Translations under genes and position numbers: made by a program
Assembly (NCBI GenBank): GCA_937974465.1
Contig: CALJWY010000008.1
Location: forward strand, 1 to 5,699
Source of the DNA: an uncultured Lysobacterales bacterium
GTDB lineage: Bacteria; Pseudomonadota; Gammaproteobacteria; Xanthomonadales; SZUA-36
Length of the DNA: 5,699 nucleotides
Direction of reading: 5' to 3'
Shown: in pieces, positions 1 to 5,699 of the stretch
Layout: every line of letters begins with the position of its first letter
Position numbering within the stretch: position 1 is the stretch's first letter
Notes under the pieces: model-generated
The model's input: only the letters and a program-made list of their open reading frames with translations
What the model was told of the DNA's origin: nothing
Databases searched by the model: none

Positions 1-1747
1 TGTTTGAGGGTAATAACAGCCTGTGGCAAAAACAACTCCATGAACGGTTGCCACCATGCTGGCGTAATTGGTTGCTGCGCGCCACCATGACCGGATCGTT
101 TGGCGGCGCGAAGGGTAGTTTGTCGATAATCACCAGCGAAAGCGCCTCACCCATGACATCGACACCACCCCAGAAACTGGCCGAACCCAACAGGATCCCA
201 TCGCCGGAATTCCGGAATGCGTCCAACAGCATGCTGCGCGGCATTTCACCTTGTACAAACAGGGGGTGGTCAATTTTCCCCGCCAGCAACTCGGCTGCCT
301 GCCTGAGTGCCCGATGCGAGGTAAACAGCATGAACGCGCGCCCTTTACTGGCTTCCAGAACGGGTACAACCTGGTCCAGCAGGGCAGCAACAAATGCAGG
401 TTCACGTGGCTCAGGCAAACTCGAAGGCAACCAGAGCAGCGCATTATTTTCGTAATCAAATGGTGAATCCAGGTTCAGTGTATCGGCATCTGTTAATCCC
501 AATGCCTGGGTAAAGTGACTGAAACCACCATTCACGGATAATGTTGCTGAGGTGAATACCCAGGCCGCATCAATCTGCTCACAAAACCCGGCGAACATGG
601 TTGAGATATCCAACGGTGTGGTGTTAATTGATACGCCTTTACCGCGCCGTTCGAACCAACGTACTTCCGAATCTGACACGGGCCGGTCGAGATGATCGAA
701 ATGGGCCTGGATCTCGGCCAGCCGTTGCGAGCAGGCATCCAATCCCCTGCTGGCACCCTGGAGAGAGTCAGTTACCGGTTTCAGACCTGCAACCGCAGCA
801 TCGAGTGCCTGCAGTGCGTCCCTGACCTCCGGGCGGCCCAACATGTCATCCCAGGTGCCACGTTCTTCGAGGCCATCATGACAGGCTAACTGAAATTCCT
901 TAATGACCTGGCGGCAATGAGCCACCTGGTCACGCACGGTTGCGGCGCCGCCACTGGTTTCTGAGGCCTCGGCGAGTAAATCCCGGCACAGATCGGAAAT
1001 CTGCTTGGTGGACAATGCACTACTGAAGAACTGTGATGCCGTTTCCGGTGCATGGTGTGCTTCATCGACGATAAACACCGATGCACCGGGTAAGACCTCA
1101 CCAAATCCACCGTGCTTGATGGCCATATCTGCAAATAGAAGATGGTGATTAACCACCACGACGTCTGCGTCCTGCGCCTCCCGGCGCGCCCGGGCCACGA
1201 AACAGGCTTCAAAATCAGGACAGTCCGAACCGAGGCAATTGTCGGTGGTAGATGTGACCAGAGGCCACAGATCGCTGTCTTCGGCAATTACCGACGACAG
1301 GGATAAATCACCGTCTTCGGTTAGTGGCACCCATTGCTTGATGGCTTCGAGTTCAGACACTGAATCCCGGGAGGGCAACCTGCCATCTTTACGGGCCTGG
1401 TCCATCCGGTACAGACACAGGTAATTTGCCCGGCCCTTGAGCAAGGCGGTTGTCAGCGTGCTGCCAAGCGCCTTTTTCACCACCGGAAGATCGCGAAAAT
1501 ACAATTGGTCCTGGAGTGTCTTGGTGCCGGTAGAAATGATGGTACGTTCTTTGCCCTTGAGTACCGGGACAAGGTAGGAGAGGGTTTTTCCGATACCGGT
1601 TCCAGCCTCCGCCACCAGTGTGCCACCTGTTGAGATTGTTTTCTCAATGGCCCCGGCCAATTGCAACTGCTCCTGACGCGGCGCGAAACCGGGGAGCACC
1701 GATTCAAACGGTCCTCCGGTATCAAGTAGCTGTTCGCTAGTCCGCAT
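1..1747 (-). CDS. yoaA: DinG/YoaA-family ATP-dependent DNA helicase (3' end outside window; apparent frameshift near the edge)
   Basis: XPD-like superfamily 2 helicase with an Fe-S cluster, expected to unwind DNA 5'-3' in replication or repair. The reading frame is continuous from ATG 1747 for about 567 codons. Visible motifs are PGFAPRQEQ (residues 19-27), Walker A AEAGTGIGKT (46-55), ISTGTKTLQDQL (71-82), four cysteines placed as in the Fe-S domain (C111, C171, C176, C182), Walker B/DEAH VDEAHH (227-232), a TSAT motif (S400) and, near the end, IIDKLPFAPPNDP. The roughly 20 residues before PGF and the ISTGTK...YFRDLP stretch resemble YoaA more than classical DinG. At about position 47 the frame loses homology after GGN, while the shifted frame reads PFMELFLPQAVITLKQ, the expected family sequence just before motif VI. 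One base therefore seems missing, either as a mutation or a sequence error. Motif V reads SFWGGVDV where FWEGVDV or similar is usual. No strong Shine-Dalgarno precedes 1747. The frame stays open upstream, with in-frame ATGs at 1816 and 1822. The yoaA symbol is a best guess; dinG is possible. Confidence 0.87.
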   Translation of the reverse strand, partial: MRTSEQLLDTGGPFESVLPGFAPRQEQLQLAGAIEKTISTGGTLVAEAGTGIGKTLSYLVPVLKGKERTIISTGTKTLQDQLYFRDLPVVKKALGSTLTTALLKGRANYLCLYRMDQARKDGRLPSRDSVSELEAIKQWVPLTEDGDLSLSSVIAEDSDLWPLVTSTTDNCLGSDCPDFEACFVARARREAQDADVVVVNHHLLFADMAIKHGGFGEVLPGASVFIVDEAHHAPETASQFFSSALSTKQISDLCRDLLAEASETSGGAATVRDQVAHCRQVIKEFQLACHDGLEERGTWDDMLGRPEVRDALQALDAAVAGLKPVTDSLQGASRGLDACSQRLAEIQAHFDHLDRPVSDSEVRWFERRGKGVSINTTPLDISTMFAGFCEQIDAAWVFTSATLSVNGGFSHFTQALGLTDADTLNLDSPFDYENNALLWLPSSLPEPREPAFVAALLDQVVPVLEASKGRAFMLFTSHRALRQAAELLAGKIDHPLFVQGEMPRSMLLDAFRNSGDGILLGSASFWGGVDVMGEALSLVIIDKLPFAPPNDPVMVARSNQLRQHGGNRSWSCFCHRLLLPSN

Positions 1748-1895
1748 ATTGCACCAGTACGCCTGAACCTGGCGCAGGACAGGTGCATCTGGACACCGGA
1801 TTGGACTGAGGGACATAGCCATGTCTGGAGGGAAGACCAAGCCCGGTTGTATATGAACCAGCCAGGGCTGGGACAGGAATCGAGCCAGGTACAAA

Positions 1896-1966
1896 GTGCA
1901 ACATAGGGTTTATTAATAAAAATGCCATGGGTTAAAAAGAGGCTCGATGACGGCCGGTGCAACATA
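1896..1966. repeat. 10-bp direct repeat GTGCAACATA, two copies 61 bp apart
   Basis: GTGCAACATA occurs at 1896-1905 and again at 1957-1966 on the plus strand. The right copy lies in the loop and inner arm of the hairpin described at 1934-1995. Two copies could be binding sites for one regulator or a remnant of a local duplication, but flanking similarity is short, so chance is possible. Confidence 0.4.
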
Positions 1967-1995
1967 TGGCCTTGAAAGCGATTGCATAGCCGTCA
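1934..1995 (-). terminator. Long stem-loop followed by a T-run, possible terminator of the mrcB-lipoprotein transcript
   Basis: Read on the minus strand, TGACGGC (1995-1989) pairs with GCCGTCA (1954-1948). Inside it TGCAA pairs with TTGCA, leaving a loop of about 19 nt. A run of five T residues follows at 1938-1934, about nine nucleotides after the outer stem. It sits 35 nt beyond the lipoprotein stop, where a terminator would be expected. The gap between stem and T-run and the large loop are not canonical, so it may instead be an mRNA 3' structure or a regulatory element. Confidence 0.35.
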
Positions 1996-2029
1996 CCCTG
2001 ATTCACTGAAACAAGGAATCTGCAAGCCA

Positions 2030-2530
2030 CTACAAACCCTTTGGTTTGGTATTCATACATTGGGCTGCACGCTTCTCTGCATTCCTGGCGCCAGCGGAAT
2101 CATCGAGGTGATCCCTGGCGACACTGATGGTGCGCCAGTTGCGGCTGCAAATCTCCCCTACCCTGGGACCAATATCGTAGGACTTGGTCGCAAAATTAAG
2201 GGCCTGGTGATAGTCCTCTTTCTGCAGTTTAATTTCTGCCATATGTTGCAATAGCTGCGGATCCCGGGGCTGAATACGCAAGGCCCGTTCAATGTAGCCG
2301 CCAGCCTTATCCAGTTGACCAACCTGCTCGGCACTTTGGGCCTGGGCCGTCAATTGTTTGACTGCGGGATTTTGCAGCGAATACACCTGTACGCCTTCGC
2401 TATCCTCGCTGGCAGGCTCCCGTACGCGGGTCTCTACTTCCCTGTCTTCAACCGGTGCTGGCGTTTGACTGCTGCACGCGGCCAGGGTCAACAATACCAG
2501 TACGGCAAACCATCTAATCCTTACCTTCAA
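2030..2530 (-). CDS. lpoP: TPR-containing lipoprotein, LpoP-like PBP1b activator
   Basis: Predicted 166-residue outer-membrane lipoprotein. The TTG at 2530 gives MKVRIRWFAVLVLLTLAAC, a short signal peptide with a basic n-region, a hydrophobic core and lipobox LAAC, so the lipidated residue would be C19. An acidic, Pro/Glu/Ser-rich linker (about 20-48) follows, then TPR-like helices from about residue 53 to 155, including a YIERALRIQPRDPQLLQHMAEIKL-type repeat (79-102) and a RNWRTISVARDHL segment (130-142). An upstream in-frame ATG at 2605 would add 25 residues before the signal peptide and is rejected because it buries the signal peptide and lies deep inside mrcB. The gene overlaps the end of mrcB by 17 nt, implying coupled translation. 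In Pseudomonas aeruginosa a TPR lipoprotein encoded beside PBP1b, LpoP, activates that enzyme. Gene order, size, lipobox and TPRs here fit that role. The role is inferred from context and family resemblance. Confidence 0.82.
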   Translation of the reverse strand: MKVRIRWFAVLVLLTLAACSSQTPAPVEDREVETRVREPASEDSEGVQVYSLQNPAVKQLTAQAQSAEQVGQLDKAGGYIERALRIQPRDPQLLQHMAEIKLQKEDYHQALNFATKSYDIGPRVGEICSRNWRTISVARDHLDDSAGARNAEKRAAQCMNTKPKGL

Positions 2531-4874
2531 ACCACTTTCTCCATAATGATTTTTTATCTTTTCGATCCAATTTTTCCAGGCAAGCCGTTCTGCTTGTCGG
2601 TTCACTTCCCTTGATAAACGGGATGTGCACTGCCCCAGGACAACCTGGACCGGTCAATGCCTGTTGTTGAATGTCAACCCAGGTAAAACCGGCACCTTCC
2701 GGCATGTGTAACTCAACTGCCTCTATCGGCAATTGGCGGAACAATTCCGCCCATATCCGCATAGCCGCATTCCCTCCGGTCACGCCCGCGGGACGGTTGT
2801 CATCCAGCCCGACCCAGGAAACACCCACGCGGTTGCGTGTATATCCGACAAACCAACTGTCACGACGTTCATTGGTGGTGCCTGTCTTGCCCGCCACCAG
2901 CACATCATTACCCAGCAGATTGTGCAGATTACGCGCCGTACCCTGTTCCACCACCCTGGTCAGGGCAAAATTTAAAACCGCAACTGCCTCACGCTGATCC
3001 AGCGGCATCAATCGCAGCGGATAACGACTCAATAACTCGCCGTGCGGGGTTAGAACCGATGTAACCGAGCGCAGCGGCGAACTGAATCCGCCGGCCGCGA
3101 TTGACTGATACATCTGTGTTACTTCAACGGGTGTTAACTCCACCGCACCCAGCAAGGTTGCCGGCACAGGCTGGACCTCGGCATCGACACCCAACTGCCT
3201 GATCTTACGAACCAGGTTAGCGGCACCAACCTTTAGCCCAACCTTTACCGTGGCCTGATTATACGAGTGAATCAATGCATCCATAAGGGGCAATTCCCCA
3301 TGGGACTTGTGATCATAGTTATCCGGTGACCAGATACTGCCATCAGGTTGGCGCAGAGCGACCGGCTCATCCATAACAGGGGTAATGAGGTTATAGTCAT
3401 CGGCATGCTCAAGGGCTGACAGGTATACCAGCGGCTTGATAACTGAGCCAATTTGCCTGCGGGCATCGAGGGCGCGATTAAAGCCATTGCGGCCGGGGTT
3501 GCGGTCTCCAACCAGGGCGCGTATTTCACCACTGGTTACATCGGCCAGCACCAGGGCGGACTGCAAATCAGGCGGCAATCCACGTTGCTGTAGTCGTTGC
3601 AGGCCGCCGCTCACCGCCCGCTGGGCATACTCCTGCTCGGAGGGCGCCAGGGTTGTGAAAATCCTCAGGCCCTCGTTGCTTAAATCAGATGCACGGTAAT
3701 CGCGTTTGAGCTGGCGCCTGACCAGGTCAAGAAATGCCGGGTAACGACTGCCTCCGGATCGCGCCCTTTCGGTCACTCCCAAGGGCAGGCTCTTGGCCGC
3801 CTCGGCTTCCGTCTCTCTCATCAGGTCGGTTGCAGCGAAAATATCCAGTACCTGGTTGCGCCTGTCCAACGCGCGTTGCGGATTGCGGCGCGGGTTATAC
3901 AAAGATGCGCCGCGTACGATCCCGATCAGCAGAGCAATATGCTGGGGCTCCAGTTCCTCAAGTGAACGGTCAAAATAGTACTCACTTGCCCTGCCAAAAC
4001 CGTGGATTGCATGTTTTCCCTGCTGCCCGAGGAATATCTCATTGATGTAGGCCTCAAGAATTTGCGCCTTGTCGTAATGCAACTCAAGCAGCACGGCCAT
4101 CATCGCCTCGTTAAGCTTGCGGACCAGGGTTCTCTCACTGGTCAGAAAATAGTTCTTAACCAGCTGCTGGGTAAGCGTACTTCCACCCTGTACGGCTCTG
4201 CCTGCCTTGATATTGGCCACGAAGGCACGGGCAATACTGCGCAATGCCACCCCATGGTGGTGTTTGAATTGTCGATCCTCGACCGCCTGCAAGCCGGTTA
4301 CCAGCAGCTCGGGAGCATTCTCAAGGGCAACCAGGGTGCGGTCTTCATCATGCAATGGATAGATCGAGGCAATCTCTGCCGGATCCAGGCGCAGCACGCC
4401 GGGATCTTCACCCGCCGGTATGGTTGCAAGGTTGTTTATAACACCGCTCTGCAAGCGGAAACGGAATCGCGTGGCCGGTTCTGCACCGTCATCAAACTGA
4501 AATGCACGCCGATTAACCTCAAAACTGTCGCCTTTGCCGGAAAAACTCCCGGGCTCAGCGGCTTGATTCGTCTGCCGATAACCAGCTGCGTTCAGCTCGG
4601 CCAGCAGGGTATCCCGGGACATGGGCTTTTCGTTGTAGATGCTGAGCGGACGGGCATACACACGGCTGGGCACATCCCAAAGACGACCCTCGAACTCATC
4701 GCGCACCTGTAAATCAAGCCAGATCGTCCAGGGGATGGCCAGACCGATTGCAAGCCCGACAAGCAGCATAGACAGGCGGAATAATTTGCGCCACAAGCCG
4801 CGCTTTTTGGTAGCGGTTTTACCCGCTGCCGTCTTACGCCGAACCGGCTTGCGCTTTTTTGCCTTTGCAGCCAT
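2514..4874 (-). CDS. mrcB: Penicillin-binding protein 1B, bifunctional peptidoglycan glycosyltransferase/transpeptidase
   Basis: Class A PBP of 786 residues, anchored in the inner membrane with its catalytic domains in the periplasm; it polymerises lipid II and cross-links stem peptides. Order: Lys/Arg-rich cytoplasmic tail (1-33), one membrane helix (about 34-53), UB2H-like regulatory domain (about 73-150), GT51 domain (about 175-345), transpeptidase domain (about 435-715) and a charged C-terminal tail. GT51 motifs include EDRQFKHHHG with catalytic E199, QGGSTLTQQLVKN (229-241) and RKLNEAMMA with the second Glu E256. Transpeptidase motifs are S477-VIK (SxxK), S537-YN (SxN) and K663-TG (KTG). 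All are intact, and the UB2H domain marks it as PBP1b rather than PBP1a. Cysteines C745 and C765 in the tail could form a disulfide. The start is firm because a TAG codon lies directly upstream in frame and AGGG (4880-4883) sits 5 nt before the ATG. It overlaps the following lipoprotein gene and diverges from the gene at 5031. Confidence 0.97.
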   Translation of the reverse strand: MAAKAKKRKPVRRKTAAGKTATKKRGLWRKLFRLSMLLVGLAIGLAIPWTIWLDLQVRDEFEGRLWDVPSRVYARPLSIYNEKPMSRDTLLAELNAAGYRQTNQAAEPGSFSGKGDSFEVNRRAFQFDDGAEPATRFRFRLQSGVINNLATIPAGEDPGVLRLDPAEIASIYPLHDEDRTLVALENAPELLVTGLQAVEDRQFKHHHGVALRSIARAFVANIKAGRAVQGGSTLTQQLVKNYFLTSERTLVRKLNEAMMAVLLELHYDKAQILEAYINEIFLGQQGKHAIHGFGRASEYYFDRSLEELEPQHIALLIGIVRGASLYNPRRNPQRALDRRNQVLDIFAATDLMRETEAEAAKSLPLGVTERARSGGSRYPAFLDLVRRQLKRDYRASDLSNEGLRIFTTLAPSEQEYAQRAVSGGLQRLQQRGLPPDLQSALVLADVTSGEIRALVGDRNPGRNGFNRALDARRQIGSVIKPLVYLSALEHADDYNLITPVMDEPVALRQPDGSIWSPDNYDHKSHGELPLMDALIHSYNQATVKVGLKVGAANLVRKIRQLGVDAEVQPVPATLLGAVELTPVEVTQMYQSIAAGGFSSPLRSVTSVLTPHGELLSRYPLRLMPLDQREAVAVLNFALTRVVEQGTARNLHNLLGNDVLVAGKTGTTNERRDSWFVGYTRNRVGVSWVGLDDNRPAGVTGGNAAMRIWAELFRQLPIEAVELHMPEGAGFTWVDIQQQALTGPGCPGAVHIPFIKGSEPTSRTACLEKLDRKDKKSLWRKWFEGKD
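2539..2542 (-). promoter_or_regulatory. Ribosome binding site GGAG for the TTG-started lipoprotein gene
   Basis: GGAG on the minus strand ends 8 nt before the TTG at 2530, which is good Shine-Dalgarno spacing. It lies inside the last codons of mrcB. It decides the start in favour of TTG 2530 over the upstream ATG, because the protein then begins with its signal peptide. Confidence 0.75.
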
Positions 4875-4914
4875 CTAAACCCTGAGAGTGAATACCATGT
4901 GACATCAACCCGAT

Positions 4915-4928
4915 CATTATCCATAATG
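4915..4928. promoter_or_regulatory. Perfect dyad CATTAT-CC-ATAATG, possible operator
   Basis: CATTAT and ATAATG are exact inverted copies around a CC centre. The dyad lies 40 nt upstream of the mrcB start, within its likely leader or promoter. Short symmetric AT-rich dyads can bind dimeric regulators, but no known operator consensus is recognised. Confidence 0.35.
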
Positions 4929-4939
4929 CCCGCGATTTG

Positions 4940-4957
4940 TCTTGGTATAATCCAAGA
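4940..4957. promoter_or_regulatory. Perfect dyad TCTTGG-TATAAT-CCAAGA, possible operator
   Basis: Six-base arms TCTTGG and CCAAGA flank TATAAT exactly. The dyad covers the candidate -35 box of the plus-strand gene and lies just downstream of the candidate mrcB -10 box, so a bound protein could affect both directions. The regulator is unknown. Confidence 0.4.
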
Positions 4958-4969
4958 GTTAGGTATAAA
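4942..4969 (+). promoter_or_regulatory. Candidate sigma-70 promoter for the gene at 5031
   Basis: TTGGTA (4942-4947) and TATAAA (4964-4969) are separated by 16 nt and lie about 60 nt before the ATG. A perfect TATAAT occurs slightly upstream at 4946-4951, but I see no matching -35 box at the right distance from it. The -35 box overlaps the dyad at 4940-4957. Confidence 0.4.
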
Positions 4970-5030
4970 TTCGATATTTTCAACGCAAGCCTGGCCGTCA
5001 ACTAACAATCGTATTCGTGGCATACAACAC

Positions 5031-5699
5031 ATGACAAAGAAGAAAACACCCGATATGCCATTAGAAAAGCCGGTTATCTATGTGCACGCCAAAGGCCATA
5101 GCCCGGTCAGCCGGGCCCAAATAAAATCGCTATCTGAATTGGGATTACCCGTACTGAGCCGACTGCAGGTTGACGGCGCGGTTCAGACAAAAAACGGTTA
5201 TGACCAGGCGCTTGCCCTACTGGCTGAACTGGCCAAGAAATTCCCCGGCAGACCGGTTATTTTTCTGCGCGCCGGAATACTGCCATCCGCAAAACTGCTT
5301 GAGCAGTTAACCTTATTGTTGCAGCGAGCCGAGGGCCCGGTAGCTTTCAGCGTGCTTTCCAACGCCGTGGCTGCGGTCAATCCGTTTGCCGGCGTGGAAA
5401 AACCGCCTAAAAAAACAGACTACAAACTCGAGGACCTGGTGAGTTTATTGGCACCGGGACAAATACATGAGCTGGCTGAATGGGTGGACCACTTTGTACT
5501 GATTTCTGCGGCTGCAGTCGAACTGATGACCGGCAAAGCCGATCAACGGTCGCTCATGCAACAGTTGTCTGCCATTGGTGGAAAGCTGCAACTGCCGGAC
5601 TACCTGTTTATAGAAGACCCTGGCAAAGCGGCTTTTGAGAGACTAAAACTACAATCCTATGAAAGTCCTTATCCACCACCTTTTGGTGAGTTAAGCACG
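5031..5699 (+). CDS. N-terminal part of a protein with a GT-A/GT2-like glycosyltransferase domain (3' end outside window)
   Basis: An open frame of 223 codons runs off the right edge, translated here directly from the sequence. It starts MTKKKTPDMPLEKP with no signal peptide or membrane helix, so the visible part looks cytoplasmic. The alternating pattern KPVIYVHAKG (about 13-22), GLPVLSRLQVDG (38-49), RPVIFLRAGILPSAKLLEQL (74-93) and AFSVLSN followed by NPF (105-118) resembles the nucleotide-sugar-binding half of GT2 enzymes. In those, a strand ends in an acidic DxD-type motif and is followed by an SxLSN-type segment. Here the position of the usual acidic motif reads RAG, so the metal-binding residues seem absent and the domain may be degenerate or regulatory. 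The later stretch HFVLISAAAVELM resembles the GT2 segment before the catalytic half. The last visible residues are Pro-rich (YPPPFGELS). No strong ribosome binding site precedes ATG 5031; ATG 5055 is an alternative. That it is coding is fairly certain; the family is an inference. Confidence 0.6.
   Translation, partial: MTKKKTPDMPLEKPVIYVHAKGHSPVSRAQIKSLSELGLPVLSRLQVDGAVQTKNGYDQALALLAELAKKFPGRPVIFLRAGILPSAKLLEQLTLLLQRAEGPVAFSVLSNAVAAVNPFAGVEKPPKKTDYKLEDLVSLLAPGQIHELAEWVDHFVLISAAAVELMTGKADQRSLMQQLSAIGGKLQLPDYLFIEDPGKAAFERLKLQSYESPYPPPFGELST

Larger units (their letters stand above)
1748..2029. other. Intergenic region between the TPR lipoprotein gene and the helicase gene
   Basis: About 280 nt lie between the lipoprotein stop and the preferred helicase start, and I recognise no gene in them. 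The left half is open in the helicase frame back to a TAA near 1909, so the helicase could start earlier, but the extra residues resemble nothing I know. The right half holds nested inverted repeats, a 10-bp direct repeat and an AT-rich stretch at about 1905-1940. Short reading frames here on either strand lack ribosome binding sites and recognisable products. Confidence 0.6.
4875..5030. promoter_or_regulatory. Divergent control region between mrcB and the gene at 5031
   Basis: About 156 nt separate the two divergent starts. The region is AT-rich in its centre and holds two dyads plus candidate promoters in both directions. For mrcB, TTGCGT (4983-4988) and TACCTA (4960-4965) on the minus strand are spaced by 17 nt. 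This pair overlaps the plus-strand promoter candidate, so the two directions may compete for RNA polymerase. Promoter positions are read by eye. Confidence 0.45.

Noticed and set aside
1868..1892. tRNA T-arm-like sequence GGCTCGATTCC on the minus strand
   Set aside because: The flanking bases do not pair to form a T-stem, and no acceptor or anticodon arm could be found around it.
1477..1965. A 162-codon minus-strand open frame covering the helicase start
   Set aside because: It is out of frame with the helicase, whose Walker A and other motifs fall in a different frame over the same DNA. The translation is rich in Cys, Trp, Arg and Ser, like a shadow frame.
2000..2020. Small inverted repeat GATTC...GAATC just after the lipoprotein stop
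   Set aside because: Five-base AT-rich arms around an 11-nt loop with no T-run are too weak to call a terminator.
2315..2614. Plus-strand open frame opposite the lipoprotein gene
   Set aside because: It is antisense to a lipoprotein with a clear lipobox and TPRs, and shows no ribosome binding site or known product.
4002..4712. A 236-codon plus-strand open frame opposite mrcB
   Set aside because: It lies wholly antisense to the conserved GT51 and UB2H coding sequence of mrcB, and its translation has no recognisable domain. It is explained by codon bias of the real gene.
4946..4951. Perfect TATAAT as the main -10 box of the right-hand gene
   Set aside because: No plausible -35 hexamer lies 16-18 nt upstream. 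The TTGGTA/TATAAA pair next to it is better spaced, and this TATAAT forms the centre of a dyad.
1..5699. Mobile element, CRISPR array or defence island
   Set aside because: No transposase, integrase, terminal inverted repeats, regularly spaced repeats or defence-gene motifs were seen. The identified genes are housekeeping or envelope functions.

Overview
The window looks like an ordinary chromosomal segment of a gram-negative gammaproteobacterium-like organism with moderate GC content. The evidence is a class A penicillin-binding protein with PBP1b architecture, an outer-membrane-type lipoprotein directly behind it, and a YoaA/DinG-type iron-sulfur helicase. I cannot assign genus or species from the sequence alone. 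I see no insertion sequence, phage gene, CRISPR array, tRNA or rRNA.

Layout: three genes lie on the minus strand and read right to left. mrcB (PBP1b, 786 codons) starts at 4874. It overlaps by 17 nt a short TPR lipoprotein gene that begins at a TTG codon at 2530 behind a clear GGAG ribosome binding site. This lipoprotein matches the LpoP type, the PBP1b activator encoded next to PBP1b in Pseudomonas. After about 280 nt of non-coding DNA containing nested inverted repeats, a DinG/YoaA-family helicase starts at 1747 and runs off the left edge. Its frame appears to be broken by one base about 45 nt before that edge. On the plus strand, diverging from mrcB across about 156 nt, an incomplete gene starts at 5031 and runs off the right edge. 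It has features of a GT-A/GT2-like glycosyltransferase domain.

Function: mrcB and the lipoprotein form a translationally overlapping pair. The first polymerises and cross-links peptidoglycan, and the second probably activates it from the outer membrane. The divergent gene, if it is a glycosyltransferase, would be a second envelope-related function sharing one control region. That region holds two short perfect dyads and overlapping candidate promoters. The helicase belongs to DNA repair or replication and is not obviously connected to the others. I did not find a convincing new biological system. The best leads are the uncharacterised right-hand gene, the divergent control region, the structured intergenic region and the helicase frameshift.
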